64,000 bases of DNA from Trifolium pratense (GCF_020283565.1 NC_060060.1:25668001-25732000), one strand, 5' to 3'. Positions 1 through 11,704 are shown, counted from the stretch's first letter. Made by a program: numbers and translations. Notes: generated from the letters alone by a model not told the origin.

Positions 1-30
1 TTAAGTAGTAGTTCCCAAAAAGGGAGTGAG

Positions 31-110
31 ATGAGTAGCTCAACTGGTTAAGCTAGTTGAGCTAAGGGATAAGGAGTTGAAGGTCCAGAGTTCAAGTCAT
101 GACAAAGAGA
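31..110 (+). repeat. tRNA-like SINE fragment (tentative)
   Basis: The block has an A-box-like TAGCTCAACTGGTTAAG followed about 45 bp later by a B-box-like AGAGTTCAAGTC, the spacing of a tRNA-derived RNA polymerase III promoter. It does not fold as an obvious functional tRNA. A degenerate SINE is the likeliest reading; no target duplication was identified. Confidence 0.3.
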
Positions 111-224
111 AAACTAATAGACATAGTTGGTAACATTATACTCAAACATTCAATACTTAAGAGAAAATACAAATTGTATCAGTCTCCTCTTCTACGTTTT
201 CATCATCAAAAAACATTAATTGCC

Positions 225-418
225 GGATACGCGTATCAGAGAAGTATCCGATAAATATTGGTTATATTTTATTTTTAAAAATAATATTAATTGCTGATAC
301 TTCTTAGATATGATACTTCTCCGATACGTGTATCGAAAAGTATCGGATGAGTATCAATATCGAGTACGTATCAGACACAATACTTTGCTATTTTTTGAGT
401 ATCAGGACTTCCCAACCT
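225..418. repeat. Dispersed repeat rich in GTATC/GATAC motifs, copy 1
   Basis: The segment repeats GTATCGGA/CCGATAC-type words on both strands and ends near GAGTATCAGGACTTCCCAA. A related, longer copy in the opposite orientation lies at 22936-23447. It is a non-coding dispersed repeat, probably a MITE-like element of unknown superfamily. Confidence 0.45.
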
Positions 419-424
419 TCTATG

Positions 425-1583
425 TACCAAAAAAAAATACACACTTTCTAAAATATAAATTAAGTTAGCAAAACCTAATAAATACTGTATTAGTCAAAAA
501 AAAAAACCTAATAAATATTGGTTACCGTCATTATTATTTATTTTTGATAATTTTACTTTTATACACGGTGGATCTAACACTCACCTTCTATTTCATTCCA
601 TTCTTCTTATGTTCTGACAGTTCCGTTATATCTCATGTTTCCTTTCCCATCCCATCCATTTATGGTTAAATATTTAATTAAAGTTAAATAAAAATTGTAC
701 TAATAACTGAATAAAATGAACATTTTAAATTATATAATTAAATATAAATATAATAATAATCATCATAAAAGTAATTTGTGACTTCCATTGCAAACGTGAT
801 GTGGGCATTCTTTAGCATAGGCAATGGAAAGATACTCATTCCCAACTGGATCTACGTTACATAATTTAATCATTTTCAAAAGCCAAAGTTGGTTGGCAAT
901 TCGTGTGCGAGTTGTGTGAACCTGAAATGATGAAATTAAACAATAATAATAAAAATCCTTGTTCATGAATCATGATTCATGAGTAGTAGAGTTATCAATA
1001 TTGTTAAGTCAAATATATTTGTTTGTATTCTATATATGATATATCCTTTGCAACTATGATCGGAGGAGACTGAAACTACTTGATACCAGAACTAACCACC
1101 AAACTAAATTAAAGCGATCTAGTGGAACGAATATTGACGGTGAAAATAAAAAAAATGAAAATTTATTTGTCTTCAAAATCTCGTTCTATTTGTAAGTTTA
1201 ACTGATGTTTATTACTTTTATCTAACATAGAAGATAAAAATGAGCAAACCACAATTTCTTTTGGTTACGAGCAAACCACAATTTTAGTCCTAAAATTGTT
1301 TATTTCGTTGCCATATTAGTTTTTAAATGTATCAAAATTATAAAAATATTTATAATTTTTCTTTTGTTAATTATTTTTAATATTTTATACACAAAATTAA
1401 GCAAAAAAAAAAATATTTAAGATCCTATTGACTATCAAAATATAGATTTGAAGACCAAAATAACTACTGAGTAATAAATTACACAGATGTGAATAAGATG
1501 AACGTGACACCGACATACATTTGCAAGAATCAAAATATTTTGTCCAATATTTTTTTTTCATTTCGTAGATCCCAAATAAAATA
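425..1583. other. AT-rich intergenic stretch
   Basis: No convincing gene is visible; the short reading frame on the minus strand near 763-966 has no recognisable domain. Bases 1058-1125 (GGAGACTGAAACTACTTGAT and following) match the SINE-like family also present at 1725-1828 and 36250-36372 on the other strand. Otherwise A/T runs only. Confidence 0.5.
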
Positions 1584-1937
1584 TACTCCCTCTCCGCCTC
1601 AAAACTTTGATCATTTTAAAGTTTTGCATATGAAATAAGAAATAATAAATATCGATAAATTAAGTCATTTACTCTTTCTTTATTAAGAAAGAAAAAAATT
1701 CATTTATTGAATACTTTAGTTTTTTTTACTTTCCCCATCAGTTTAATATGGTTCGGGGTAAGTTCTGCTATCAAGTAGTTTCAGTCCCCTCTCGATCGCA
1801 GTTGTGGGGATCGAACAGTGGTCCTTCCTACTTTAGTTTTTGTAATTGTACAAATTTTAAAACATCATTAATTGTACCTTAATTTTTCAAAAGAACCAAA
1901 ATTTTGGGAGAAAAACCAAATATTTGGGAAGGAGGTA
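1584..1937. mobile_element. Stowaway-like MITE
   Basis: The left end reads TA-CTCCCTCTCCGCC and the right end GGGAAGGAGG-TA, so CTCCC-type ends face each other with a TA dinucleotide on both sides, as in Stowaway/Tc1-mariner MITEs. A SINE-like insertion (1725-1828) sits inside it and lengthens it. The ends are only partly complementary, so this is an old copy. Confidence 0.45.
1725..1828 (-). mobile_element. SINE-like insertion with 13-bp target duplication
   Basis: The segment is flanked by direct repeats TACTTTAGTTTTT at 1712-1724 and 1829-1841. On the minus strand it contains a B-box-like TGTTCGATCCCC and ends in an A-rich tail, as expected for a tRNA-derived SINE. Relatives are at 1058-1125 (+) and 36250-36372 (-). 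It lies inside a Stowaway-like MITE and is therefore younger than it. Confidence 0.5.
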
Positions 1938-2011
1938 TTAAAAAATTATATACAAAAAGTCAAAACTATATAAAATAAAAAAAGGAAAAATAATAATAAA
2001 AACAAAATGTG

Positions 2012-2021
2012 GTATATATAA
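2012..2021 (+). promoter_or_regulatory. Candidate TATA box of the gar2-related gene (distal promoter)
   Basis: GTATATATAA lies about 30 bp before a non-AT-rich stretch that ends in a good splice donor (CTCTG/GTGAGT at 2145/2146). This fits a core promoter for the distal leader exon of the gene downstream. Inferred from spacing only. Confidence 0.4.
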
Positions 2022-2044
2022 ACTGAAGACGTAGAAACAGCTGT

Positions 2045-2145
2045 GTTGTTTTATACCAACGACAGTTTCAGAAGCTGCGTGTGTTCAGGATCCTATGGTG
2101 GGGTCTTATCTATCTCATCCAACACTTAACAGTTTCTAATCTCTG
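2045..2145 (+). other. Candidate distal 5' leader exon of the gar2-related gene
   Basis: This stretch has lower AT content than its surroundings, starts about 25 bp after a TATA box and ends at the consensus donor CTCTG/GTGAGT. No long reading frame crosses it. It would splice to the leader exon beginning near 4799. Transcript evidence would be needed to fix the ends. Confidence 0.35.
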
Positions 2146-2819
2146 GTGAGTTTTTTAAGAATCATTCAAATTCTTCACCATCGTTTTCAAAAACAAACTT
2201 CATTTTGTTCTTTTTCTCTTTTATTTACTTCATTTTATTTTTATTTTTTTTATTTTTTTCTGTTCGTGTTTTTTAAGGTTCAAGTCAAAGGTTTCATCGT
2301 GTGATGCTGTCGTGTTTTTTCTTATGTTCATTTTCTGAATCTCTGATTTATCATCGTCGTTGGTTTTTTTATGGGTTGATCCACACGGTCAAGGACTAAT
2401 GCGGTCGTGCGTTTTTTGGGTCCAGTGAATTTTCTCTTGAAAATTTTGGGTAATGTTTGCTTGGTCGGAAAATGATTTTTTTTTATGTACGGTGTCGACA
2501 GTATCATCTATAAAACACGGACTTTGACACGGAAACCGCAACAAAACATGAATACGGCGACATAAAAAATATCACTATCTAACCCTAGTTAATATTAGAC
2601 ACCGACACGACATCAATACATCATGACTATACTCCTTAAACATGTTATGTCGGTGTAAAATACTTTTACAGAAATATCCAAAATCCAAATAAATTATTTC
2701 TCTACATGATATCATGTAATAAAGTGTTGATACTTGATATTAAATGATCCTTAAAATTATTTATATTGTTGGGGGATGTTATATTTTTTCTTTAATTATT
2801 TTACTTTTTTAAATTAAAA

Positions 2820-2905
2820 TTGGTGTTAACTCAGTTGCTAGAGACATCAGACTATATGTGTAGAAATCGGGGTTCGAACTCCGGACACTCCACTTATTCT
2901 TTCAA
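2820..2905 (+). repeat. tRNA-derived SINE-like element
   Basis: An A-box-like GTTAACTCAGTTGCTAGAGA and a B-box-like GGGGTTCGAACTCCGG are spaced as in a tRNA gene. The body does not form a proper tRNA cloverleaf and an A-rich tail follows, so a SINE rather than a tRNA gene is called. It lies in the presumed first leader intron of the gar2-related gene. Confidence 0.45.
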
Positions 2906-3474
2906 ATTTTTATCAAATAGATTACTTGAAAAAAATAAATAAAAAAATATTGGTGTTGACGTGTGAGGATGAGTGGTGAGGTAATAGAAAGTTTGTTAAA
3001 GGCAAAGACTTTGTCGAAAAAGAGAAAGTGGGAGAAATGAAAGAGAGACAAAAAAGAGAAAGAAACAGAGGGGCTAAAGTTGGATATTTTTGGGTATGAA
3101 ATTAAATATTGAAATGAGTAAGGGTTAATAGTTAGGAGGTGCTAATTTAATGCTACAACATTGGACAGTAGGGTATAGGGCCCTGTTTGGTGCTTTGTTT
3201 TTCATTTGTAAAACGCATTAATTGCAGAAAACAGAAGGTAGAAGGTGGAAGAGAAAGAAAAAGAAGAGGTTTTATGTTGTGGTGGGTTTAGAGAGAGAGA
3301 GAGAAAAAAGAGTGTTACAGTTGACCATAATCAAGCTTATATAATTATATACAACTCATCCATTATCTCTTACTATACTCTTTCTTCGGTTGCTTTTCTT
3401 ATCAGTATTAATTATTTTATTAATTTCATTTTTTCTTTCATATATATAATTAATCCTTATTTTTTCTTCATCAT

Positions 3475-3551
3475 TCTTAACCATTGAATTGAAGAAAGAA
3501 ACTCAGTTACCGACTTGAACACAAAGAAAAAAACTCTTCCTTTGGTCTCAG
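3475..3551 (+). other. Candidate alternative (proximal) first leader exon
   Basis: A second TATA-like CATATATATAAT lies at about 3438-3449, and about 30 bp later a purine-rich stretch runs to the donor GTCTCAG/GTAAAT at 3551/3552. This has the form of an alternative first exon of the same gene. The CT- and GA-rich sequence before it, with an (AG)n run near 3291-3304, is typical of plant promoters. Confidence 0.35.
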
Positions 3552-4798
3552 GTAAATAATTCTCTCTATTTCTAGTTTCATTTTATTCATGTATATCTTA
3601 ATCAATGAATTTCTCTTTCTCTTCTTTTGTGTGTTTTTCAATGGTTCATGAATCATGATCAAATAATTTATTTCATTTTAATCTTTCATGTTTGTGAAGT
3701 TTTAGACTTTTTCATTCAGAAAAGGTCAAATTTTCAAGGTGAGTGAGATAGTGGGGGTTTTGTTTAATTTTAATTTTTACTACTATATGATTTTTGGTGA
3801 TTAAAATAGTATATTATACACCTGAAATTTCATTTTCAATTTTTTTAAAATATATTTTGAAGGCTTTGGGATCTGAGATAGAGATCTCTATTTTGATTTT
3901 GACCAATTTTTCCTTCATAGGGATTGAAGTTTACAAAAAACCAACCCAGTTGTATTTCCACTTTACTTTTTCTGGATTTCTAAACATGTTTATTCTGTTG
4001 AGTCAGATCTATTCAGTGCTAAAAGACAAATAATTGGTAGGGATATTTTTTTTATTTTGTTGCTTTTGTAGGTCTCTTGAATTTTGATTTTTAAAATTTG
4101 GGTTTGTAATTTTATAGATGAAAACTTTCGTAAAGTTGTGTGATTTTTTAAACTTTTCTTTCTTGTCCTTTTACACTGTGTGCACTGTCCTTGGATTCTA
4201 CTTGAGAAAATTCTTTTTTAATTTATAAAATATTATAAATAATTAAAAAGTTAACTAGTACTTTCTTCTTCTTCTTCTTCTTCTTTTGTTTGTTTATAAA
4301 TTGTTTATTTCATAGGTTTTTAGAGTCTACTATATTGTGAAATAAACCAAACTTGATTGGTTTTGTATATGCAACTTAGAACCTTAAGATAGAATATGGT
4401 CCCCATTTTCACTGATTCTAGTGCTAAAATTTCTATATGGTACTTTCTTAGTTCTTTGGATTAACTTGTAATTTTGGTCAAGAATCAAATTTGGTTCTTT
4501 TCAATAGTATTTAGCAGTTAAGCTTTAATTAATTGCATCAATCCAAATATATCATATAGTATCTTATCTTATGAATAACAATATAGTGGATTAATTGACT
4601 TCTATGTTTGTTTCACTTTCTTACTTGTTTTTCATCTTTTACTCTTTTAAATTTGGTTACTTGGTAGCATTGAAATAGAATCATTATGTTGGTGTATCGC
4701 TTTCGATACTATTTTAAAACATTTCCGTTATTGGTTTTTTCTTTATTAAGTATGTAGTTATTATGCTAATCTAGTTGTTCTTGTTTGCTGAATTACAG

Positions 4799-4953
4799 GT
4801 TCTTGCAGAATATTATCTGATCATATTAGATTAGTTTTTTGATTGGAAATAATCCAATTAGCATCGGTCGTTATGGTTCGGAAAATTCACTCATGTATTC
4901 AAATATAAGTACTTCATGAAACTTTGTTCAAAAAAAGTACTTCATGAAACTAG
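4799..4953 (+). other. Candidate internal 5' leader exon with upstream ORF
   Basis: The segment follows the acceptor TGAATTACAG and ends at the strong donor ACTAG/GTAAGAA. It contains a 12-codon upstream reading frame starting at the ATG near 4873 (ATGGTTCGG). The next intron would end at the acceptor GAATGTGCAG (5582), 29 bases before the main ATG. Both junctions are inferred from consensus only. Confidence 0.4.
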
Positions 4954-5216
4954 GTAAGAAACTGTTTGTTTATGATATCTCCAATTGTTTTATAAATGTC
5001 TTCAGAAGTCGTTCAATTTTTTGTTCTTTGGTTTATTAAGGGATGTTATAGAATGACTTTGGTTGATCTTTCGGACAGTAACAAGATTGTGTAACCCTTT
5101 AATTCGGTCTATAAATGTGTTCTTTTAAATTTGTTGGTTCATGAATCCGAACTTTTGTTGAGGTTGAGGGTGATTTGTTTTCAGAAAGGAGCTTTTTTCA
5201 CCACCAAAGTCACTTC

Positions 5217-5350
5217 GGAAGTATACTTGCGGATGAAAAGTTTTTTGCCTTCTGGAAGTATACTTGCGGATAAACTTAAGTTTTTTGCCTTCTGGAAGTA
5301 TACTTCCGGACAAAAGCACGGTGTTTTCCCGTCTGGAAGTATACTTCTTG
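5217..5350 (+). repeat. Imperfect tandem repeat with palindromic core
   Basis: Four copies of GGAAGTATACTT occur at about 5217, 5254, 5294 and 5335, a period of 37-41 bp. Each core is a near-palindrome, and in the third copy it extends to GGAAGTATACTTCCGG. The array is in the last leader intron of the gar2-related gene. Short reading frames on both strands here are by-products of the repeat. Confidence 0.7.
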
Positions 5351-5611
5351 ACACTCGTGTGAGTGGCAAAAGAAGCCCGCTTTCTGAATCATATCGCTAA
5401 TATGAAACTTATGATGATTGTCAATTTAGCTGATGAATTAGGTTTCTCTGGATGTCATAGATATATACTTCCTACGATACACAGAATTTCATTATGTTTT
5501 CGATGGTGTGTGTTGTGCTCACTATTGTGAAATTTTAACCCATACTAATTCATTTTTCACTGGTTTGAAAACGAATGTGCAGAGGGTGAATTAGCTCTCC
5601 GCCATTCTAAA

Positions 5612-7614
5612 ATGGGCGTTGAGTTGGATTCTCAATCGTTTGAGTTCAATGATAGTGATGAAAACTCTGCTGGCTTCAAATCGCGGAACCAAAAGGCAAA
5701 GGAATATGACAACAGAGTCTCCAAGAATGTAAAGATGAATGAACATGATTTCGATTCATTACCAAATGACATGAAGTCGGAAAATTGTATTCCTGAACCA
5801 AAACTAGAATTTTATAACAGCGATATTGATTTGAAAAACCATCATGAGCCCAAATCTCATTCTTCTAAGGATAAAAGAGGCTTCGATACATCACCAAAAC
5901 TTGAATTTTATGACAGTATGGTTGATTTTAAAAGTGATTACGAAACACAGGTAATAGACTCGCATGAGCCTGTAGCTCATTCTTCGGAGGATATAGGGTC
6001 ATTTATGATGTTTGCAAATGATGAACATTCGGTTAAAAAGTCCATCGCTTCGCCAATCTCGGATCCTCTGCAAGTCGATAAATTTCAGAATTCCGTAGAT
6101 GTCTTTATGGACCGAACAATTACCGAATATGAACCAGAACTGGAAGTTTGTTACAAAGAGAGTAGTTACCATGATGTGAAGGACATTTGTGTTGATCAAG
6201 GTGACTTTACCAAGCATAAGTTTATGTTCGAGGAAACTGATGATGGAAAGGCTTACAATTTCTTCCCTGTAGAGAGTTTTGATGATAACCAAAAGCCGAA
6301 AGACAACACTGGTATCAAGGTATTAGATCTACCAGAAACCGAGGAGTCTGACCAGGTTTCTTTGAATCATGATCAGCACAATGATGTGATGCACAAAGAT
6401 GACAGTGAGATTGAAGATCTTATTGATAATGTGACCAAAGTGATGGATTTACATGAAGACGTACATGATTCTATAGCTACTGATGACAAGGATGAAGAGG
6501 TAATTGACATATATGCTAAGTATTTAAATATTTTGTTTGGAAATGTATGTCCAATGCTCTTTTGAAATAACCGATTGATTGTGATATGTTATTTAAACTC
6601 CCCTGGCTGTTGCTTGTTAAATAAACTATGAAAATCAAATTCGTGTTTAATGTTTATGAAGGACGTACTAGTTTAGCACGATGGCGTAAGATTTAGCATG
6701 ATGGCGATAGATTTTAATACTCAAGAAAAATATTTTCTATTTACCATTTACTGAGTTAAGTTTCTAGGGCATTGATTATTCCACATTCCTATTTTGCAAA
6801 TAACATATCTTTTGAAAATTTTGTTACAAGAAAAAATGAATTGTTAGCCTAAATCTCCATGTCTTCCATTGGAAAATTGTTATCTTATGTGTGTGCTACA
6901 GCGCATGCGTAAATCTGTTAGGAAAGAGAAGTTTCAAAACTGATGTTTATCTGTTGTTTACAGCCATCCGGCGAACCCAATTTGCACTCTCAGTCGGAAG
7001 AGTCAAATAATATGGTTGAGGAAGAAGTGCTGGCAACACCTGCTTCGGGATTAGCCATTGATGAATTGAACGGTGATGGTGTTAGGAGCTTCCCTCCTCA
7101 TTCTGCCCCTTCAGCTCCTGCTGATTGTATCAAAAAGGAATTTCACCAATTTGGTGGCTGCAACTGCAATGAAACTCACCTACCTTTTATGACTGTAGAA
7201 GGTCCGTCTGGCGGTGATTTTTCTGAAATCCATCAGGCTGAAACAAGTCAGCAGATTCATCGAGGCTTTGGCGAGTCAAGTTTCTCTGCTGCAGGTGCTG
7301 TATCAGGTCGTATAAGTTACTCAGGGTCTATACCTTATTCTGGAAGCATCTCTATTCGATCAGACAGTAGCACCACCAGCACTCGGTCCTTTGCTTTTCC
7401 GATGTAAATTTCTAGAAAACTTCTTACTTTAATATACTTTTTCTTTGGCCTTGTTATCGATACATTACTAATAAATAGTATTTGATTTCCATCTTGTGCT
7501 TGCAGATTGCAATCTGAATGGAATAGCAGCCCAGTCAGAATGGAGAAGCCCGATAGGAGAAGCTACCGGAAGCAACGCAAATGGAGGAATGGCCTTCTTT
7601 GCTGTAAATTTTAA
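5612..7614 (+). CDS. gar2-related plant protein (three coding exons, 478 aa)
   Basis: The coding exons are 5612-6499, 6964-7403 and 7506-7614. The junctions GAAGAG/GTAATT, TTTACAG/CCATCC, CCGAT/GTAAAT and CTTGCAG/ATTGC keep one open frame ending in TAA. The protein is acidic, with long stretches probably disordered. Residues about 60-120 hold two related segments, each with KLEFY followed by HEP and HSS. The conserved part is the C-terminus: a Ser-rich stretch (SDSSTTSTRSFAFPILQSEW) leads into a basic tail ending GLLCCKF. I know this tail from plant proteins named '18S pre-ribosomal assembly protein gar2-related' (Arabidopsis At2g03810 type). That name is historical and the cellular role is not established. 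The ATG is the first in the exon and follows a 29-base leader after the acceptor at 5582. Upstream leader exons and two possible promoters are described separately. Confidence 0.8.
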
Positions 7615-8220
7615 GAGATTATTATTTTTCTCTTATAATAGGTTTAAAATTTATATATACCGTTTAAATTTTACTTGCATAGTTGTTCTCGGCGTGCAAT
7701 AGATTTAGAATTACCAGCCAATGATCTTATATCTCTGCTGCAAGCAAAAAGTATTGAATTTAGATTTGCTTGCATCTGAATCTGATGGGTTATTTATACA
7801 TGGTTTTATTGATTTTTTAAAAAGTTTCAATAGCAAATATTTCCTAGTAGATTATTTTGCATGTTTTTTGTATAATTGAAAGCTTGAAAGTTAGAAGCTA
7901 GGAAGTTTAATTATTAAAGCGACTCCGGATTTAATATTGAAGTATTTAATTTAGTATACTGGGGATTCTAGGGTAGAATCCATAGTTAGTTAGGTGCAAA
8001 TTATCGGAGAAAATAAGGTAAAATATAATAAGTAACTTTCTACAAATGATCAAAGAACACAAAAAAAGCATTTACCTGGAGTTTTTCAGGCCAAGTTGTA
8101 AGGCTGTGTTTGGTTAGAAGTCAATTCAGGGTTTTAATGAGGGCCAAGGAAAGCCATGTAATGATTAACAACTTTGATGGTGTTAATTCCATATATAAAA
8201 TAGCAATAAATAAAGATAGT
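7615..8220. other. 3' flank of the gar2-related gene
   Basis: The 3' untranslated region probably starts here; T-rich and AATAAA-like stretches occur but no single polyadenylation site stands out. Nothing else was recognised up to the start of the tandem duplication at 8221. Confidence 0.4.
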
Positions 8221-8662
8221 GCCATCTGATCCATATAGTGAATGTCTTTTGACATTTCAATTCAGATCTTGAGTTAGCTTTAGTCCCTTTAGCATCTAAA
8301 TCTAGTAGCCTTGTTTGGAAATTGCATGAATTTATTTTGATTTCCAACATTACTTTTTTTTTTGTGCTGCATATTTGGTGGTTCTATTTTGATTTCCAGC
8401 TTTCCACCCGCGCAACTCGAGCAAGCTCATGAGTTGCAGAATTGCTAGTTCTACTAACAAGATATTGAAAAATCGCGTAAACTAGACGTGTTCCCTACTA
8501 TCCATCGGCAAACCATTGAAACAGTTCACATCAAGCAGAACATCGTATTCAAGTATCACCTTGCTTAAATTAAGTTTGTGATAATCCATGTTCAATATCT
8601 CATATTGAGTTATTCTGGAGTGACCACACACTTCATAGTCATACTCTATCAAGAGGCTCATA
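8221..8662. repeat. 442-bp tandem duplication, copy 1 (uninterrupted)
   Basis: The unit runs from GCCATCTGATCCATATAG to AAGAGGCTCATA and is followed immediately by a second copy beginning at 8663. This copy preserves the empty sites of both insertions found in copy 2: TTTAGCATCTAAATCTAGTA for the LINE, and the stretch near 8568-8586 for the Mutator-like element. No protein family was recognised in it. Confidence 0.8.
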
Positions 8663-8745
8663 GCCATCTGATCCATATAGTGAATGTCTTTTGACATTTC
8701 AATTCAGATCTTGAGTTAGCTTTAGTCCCTTTAGCATCTAAATCT

Positions 8746-9798
8746 TTTTTTTTGAAGAAGCCAAAATGATATATATTAACATAAACAGTCTCCCCAGCAC
8801 AAGACGTACCAAAGAAGACTAAAAAATTACAAACGAGTCAGAGAAATACAATCGAAATAAAATCATACAAGGCCCAAACATATCAATGGACTAGACCACC
8901 AGCTATGGTAGTTTAAAGCTAACGTGATGTTCGTCGTCTTCAACCACCTAAAAGAGAAAAGCTTGATCTTGTCCAATAAAATATGAGGTGTGCCCGTTGA
9001 GCCCTTGAACAACCGATGATTTCTCTCTGTCCATAACACCCAAACACAAGCGAGCCAAACAAGCTGCATAAAGGACCGTCTCGCCCGAGATCCACCTGAT
9101 AAAGCCGTAAACTGAACAAAATGATCACGCAGAGAAGTGGAATCCACCAAGGAAATGCCAATCCATGCGCGAACTAAATCCCAAAGCGATCCAGCAATAC
9201 TACAAGATAGAAATAAATGATGAGCCGACTCAGCCGCTTCGCATCCAAAAACACAAGTGGCAACCGTAGTAGACAAAACGCCACGAGTAACCAGGTTTGC
9301 TCTCGTAGGCAACCTATCCCGCAATAATCGCCACGCAAAGATGGAAACCTTCAAGGGAACCTGAGAATGCCATATAAGATTATCCGCATCATCCAAAGTA
9401 ACTGAATCCTGAGACGTCAAAAGCTGATAAACTCCCCCGACCGTATAACCTGTGTCAGGGTCAAGTCTCCATTGCCACCTGTCAATAGCCTGATCCTGCA
9501 AAGAAATGTCAAGAAGTAAAGACTGACACTCCCCCAACATCTCCTCCTCCCACGCCCACAACCGTCTCCGCCACTCCCACGCCCCACCATCTTCCCCCCA
9601 ACCCAAAGCAAACATCTCTGCGACCGAGCGAGATTTGGTCACCGCCAACTCAAAAAGTCGTCCAAACCGCTCCCGTAACGAAATCCCCTCCAACCACGGA
9701 TCGGTCCAAAAAAGAGTATCTGACCCATCCCCCACCCTCCTCGAAACATGCTCCCTAAACCAACTACCACCTGGCTCACCAACACCCTCCCGAATACG
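8746..9798 (-). mobile_element. 5'-truncated LINE insertion with 17-bp target duplication
   Basis: Direct repeats CTTTAGCATCTAAATCT flank the element at 8729-8745 and 9799-9815. A poly-T run at 8746-8753 is the A-tail of a minus-strand LINE. The element is 1053 bp long and keeps only the 3' end of ORF2 and the 3' UTR, the usual result of incomplete target-primed reverse transcription. The empty site survives in copy 1 of the tandem duplication. Confidence 0.9.
8863..9798 (-). pseudogene. LINE ORF2 C-terminal part with reverse-transcriptase zinc-binding domain
   Basis: This is an open reading frame of about 310 codons with no start of its own; its 5' end is the truncation point of the LINE. 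It encodes the zf-RVT-type region: a W-rich stretch, then residues around IWHSQVPLKVSIFAWRLLRD, then Cys/His-bearing CVFGCEAAESAHHLFLSC. The RT and endonuclease domains are missing, so it cannot act alone. Its GC content is visibly higher than the host flanks. The long uninterrupted frame suggests a fairly recent insertion. Confidence 0.85.
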
Positions 9799-10091
9799 CT
9801 TTAGCATCTAAATCTAGTAGCCTTGTTTGGAAATTGCATGATTTTATTTTGATCTCCAACATTACCATTTTTTTTTGTGGTGTATATTTGGTGGTTCTAT
9901 TTTAATTTCCAGCTTTCCACCCGCGCAACTCGAGAAAGCTCATGAGTTGCAGAATTGCTAGTTCTACTAATAAGATATTGAAAAATCGGGTAAACTAGAC
10001 GTTAACTCCCTACTATCCATCGGCAAACCATTGAAACAGTTCATATCAAGCAGAACATCGTATTCAAGTATCACCTTGCTTAAATAATAAT

Positions 10092-11704
10092 GGGAGATTC
10101 TATGGTGCAGTCCTGTTTTGGACTTTTTTGGTGTAGTTCCGTTTAATTGACCAATAGAATATTAATTAATTTCACATCAGCGTAAGTCCATGATGAACCT
10201 TAGAAATTGTTTATTTATTGCATATCAGTCCATCATTTAGTTAATAATAATTTACAAAACGGAAATTAATGCGAGTAAAAACGGAAAAAATTCCTCACAG
10301 TTAATAATAATCTTATGAAATTAATGTGAGTAATTGTCAAAGAGAAAAAAAGGGAAAAAAACATTGAAGAGATGATGACCAAAACAGATGCTTTGGATAT
10401 TACTAATAATAACTGAGAGCAGAATTCTTTCAAGGTGATTGGATAAAAGTGGAAACGAAAAAAAAGAAACAAAAAGTCTAACTCATCATAAGATTTCAAA
10501 TAAATCAGTAACATTAACAGTTGATATGGTGAAATCAGTCATCATCAGTTGTGGCATATGCGGCGGTGGCAATATCTAGTTTTCAAATTTTAAAAATTTT
10601 AAATTTAGGTTTTTTGTTTTAGACGATTTGAATCAAAATTATAATGAAGGATACAAAATTTGAAATATTATTAAAACTGATAAGGACAAAATATAGTTTT
10701 TTTTTATGACTCAACAAAATATAGTTCTTGGTTACTTTGAAAAAATAAATTTAATATAACTGATTTTTTTTATCTTTTATTTTATTACAATTGTGAGCGA
10801 TATAAAATTTTTATTTTTATTATATAATTGTTAACTTAAGAATTAAGATGTTTTATTGTATAATTGTTAGCTGATTAAATTCCCATCTGATACACTAAAG
10901 TTATTTATTGTATATACCTTTCATGATTAAATTATTTTTTAATAAAATTTGGTTGTCTTCAACCTCCAGCCGAGTTGAAATAGACCCGATAACCCTAAAT
11001 GATATTCGACCCATTTTGGACATTATAACACTAAGATCAATTCTTAAAGTCACATACACCATTCAAAATCAATTCTTATGTGATTTGTAAACTCATTTTC
11101 AATCATGAATACCTTAAAACTCAGATCTAAAAACATATGTCAAAAATCTAAAATCTATTAATTAGTGTTGTTGGACTATTTATATGTCGAATGTTTTATT
11201 TGAAAGCAGCTTTTGATTTTACGTTTGACTTCATCAAAAACTTCATGTTTAGTCGGAATTTGTTTTCATCTCCAAAATTCTTGTGCTTCATCGTCGGAAG
11301 ACGTCGTTTTCAAAACATTATCACGAAGAGAGACACAGGTGCTCGCAAAAGAGACGATCTGAACGCAAAATAGATTTTACTAATACTACAAAACTTGTTT
11401 GCCTCTTAAAAAAAAAACTTTTTTTTTAGTAAAAAAAAAAGTTTTGTTTTAACTGTTTTTAGTTTTTTACAATAACAATTAAAATTAAAAACAATTTAAA
11501 GATTGGGGTAATTTTGTAACTTTTAATATGATAGGGACTTAATTGCAATATTAATAGATATGAGAATACATGATAAGTACCACATAAGTGGTATGTACCA
11601 TATAATTCAAAGTATCATTGATTGAGTCAATATTGCTTTCTCATTGATTAGATTTAGGACTGCACCAATAAAGTCCAAATCAGGAATGCACCATAGAATT
11701 TTCC
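10092..11704. mobile_element. Non-autonomous Mutator-like element, 1613 bp
   Basis: The ends are inverted repeats of about 48 bp: the left end begins GGGAGATTCTATGGTGCAGT and the complement of the right end begins GGAAAATTCTATGGTGCATT. A perfect 9-bp target duplication AATAATAAT lies at 10083-10091 and 11705-11713. Long TIRs with a 9-bp duplication are the signature of Mutator-like elements. Short reading frames inside match no transposase that I recognise, so it is called non-autonomous. Confidence 0.85.

Noticed and set aside
6..960. Minus-strand 67-codon ORF near 763-966 as a gene
   Set aside because: Short, with no domain, promoter or splice context, in AT-rich sequence.
2820..2905. tRNA gene
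   Set aside because: A and B boxes are present, but no acceptor stem or complete cloverleaf can be paired; better explained as a SINE.
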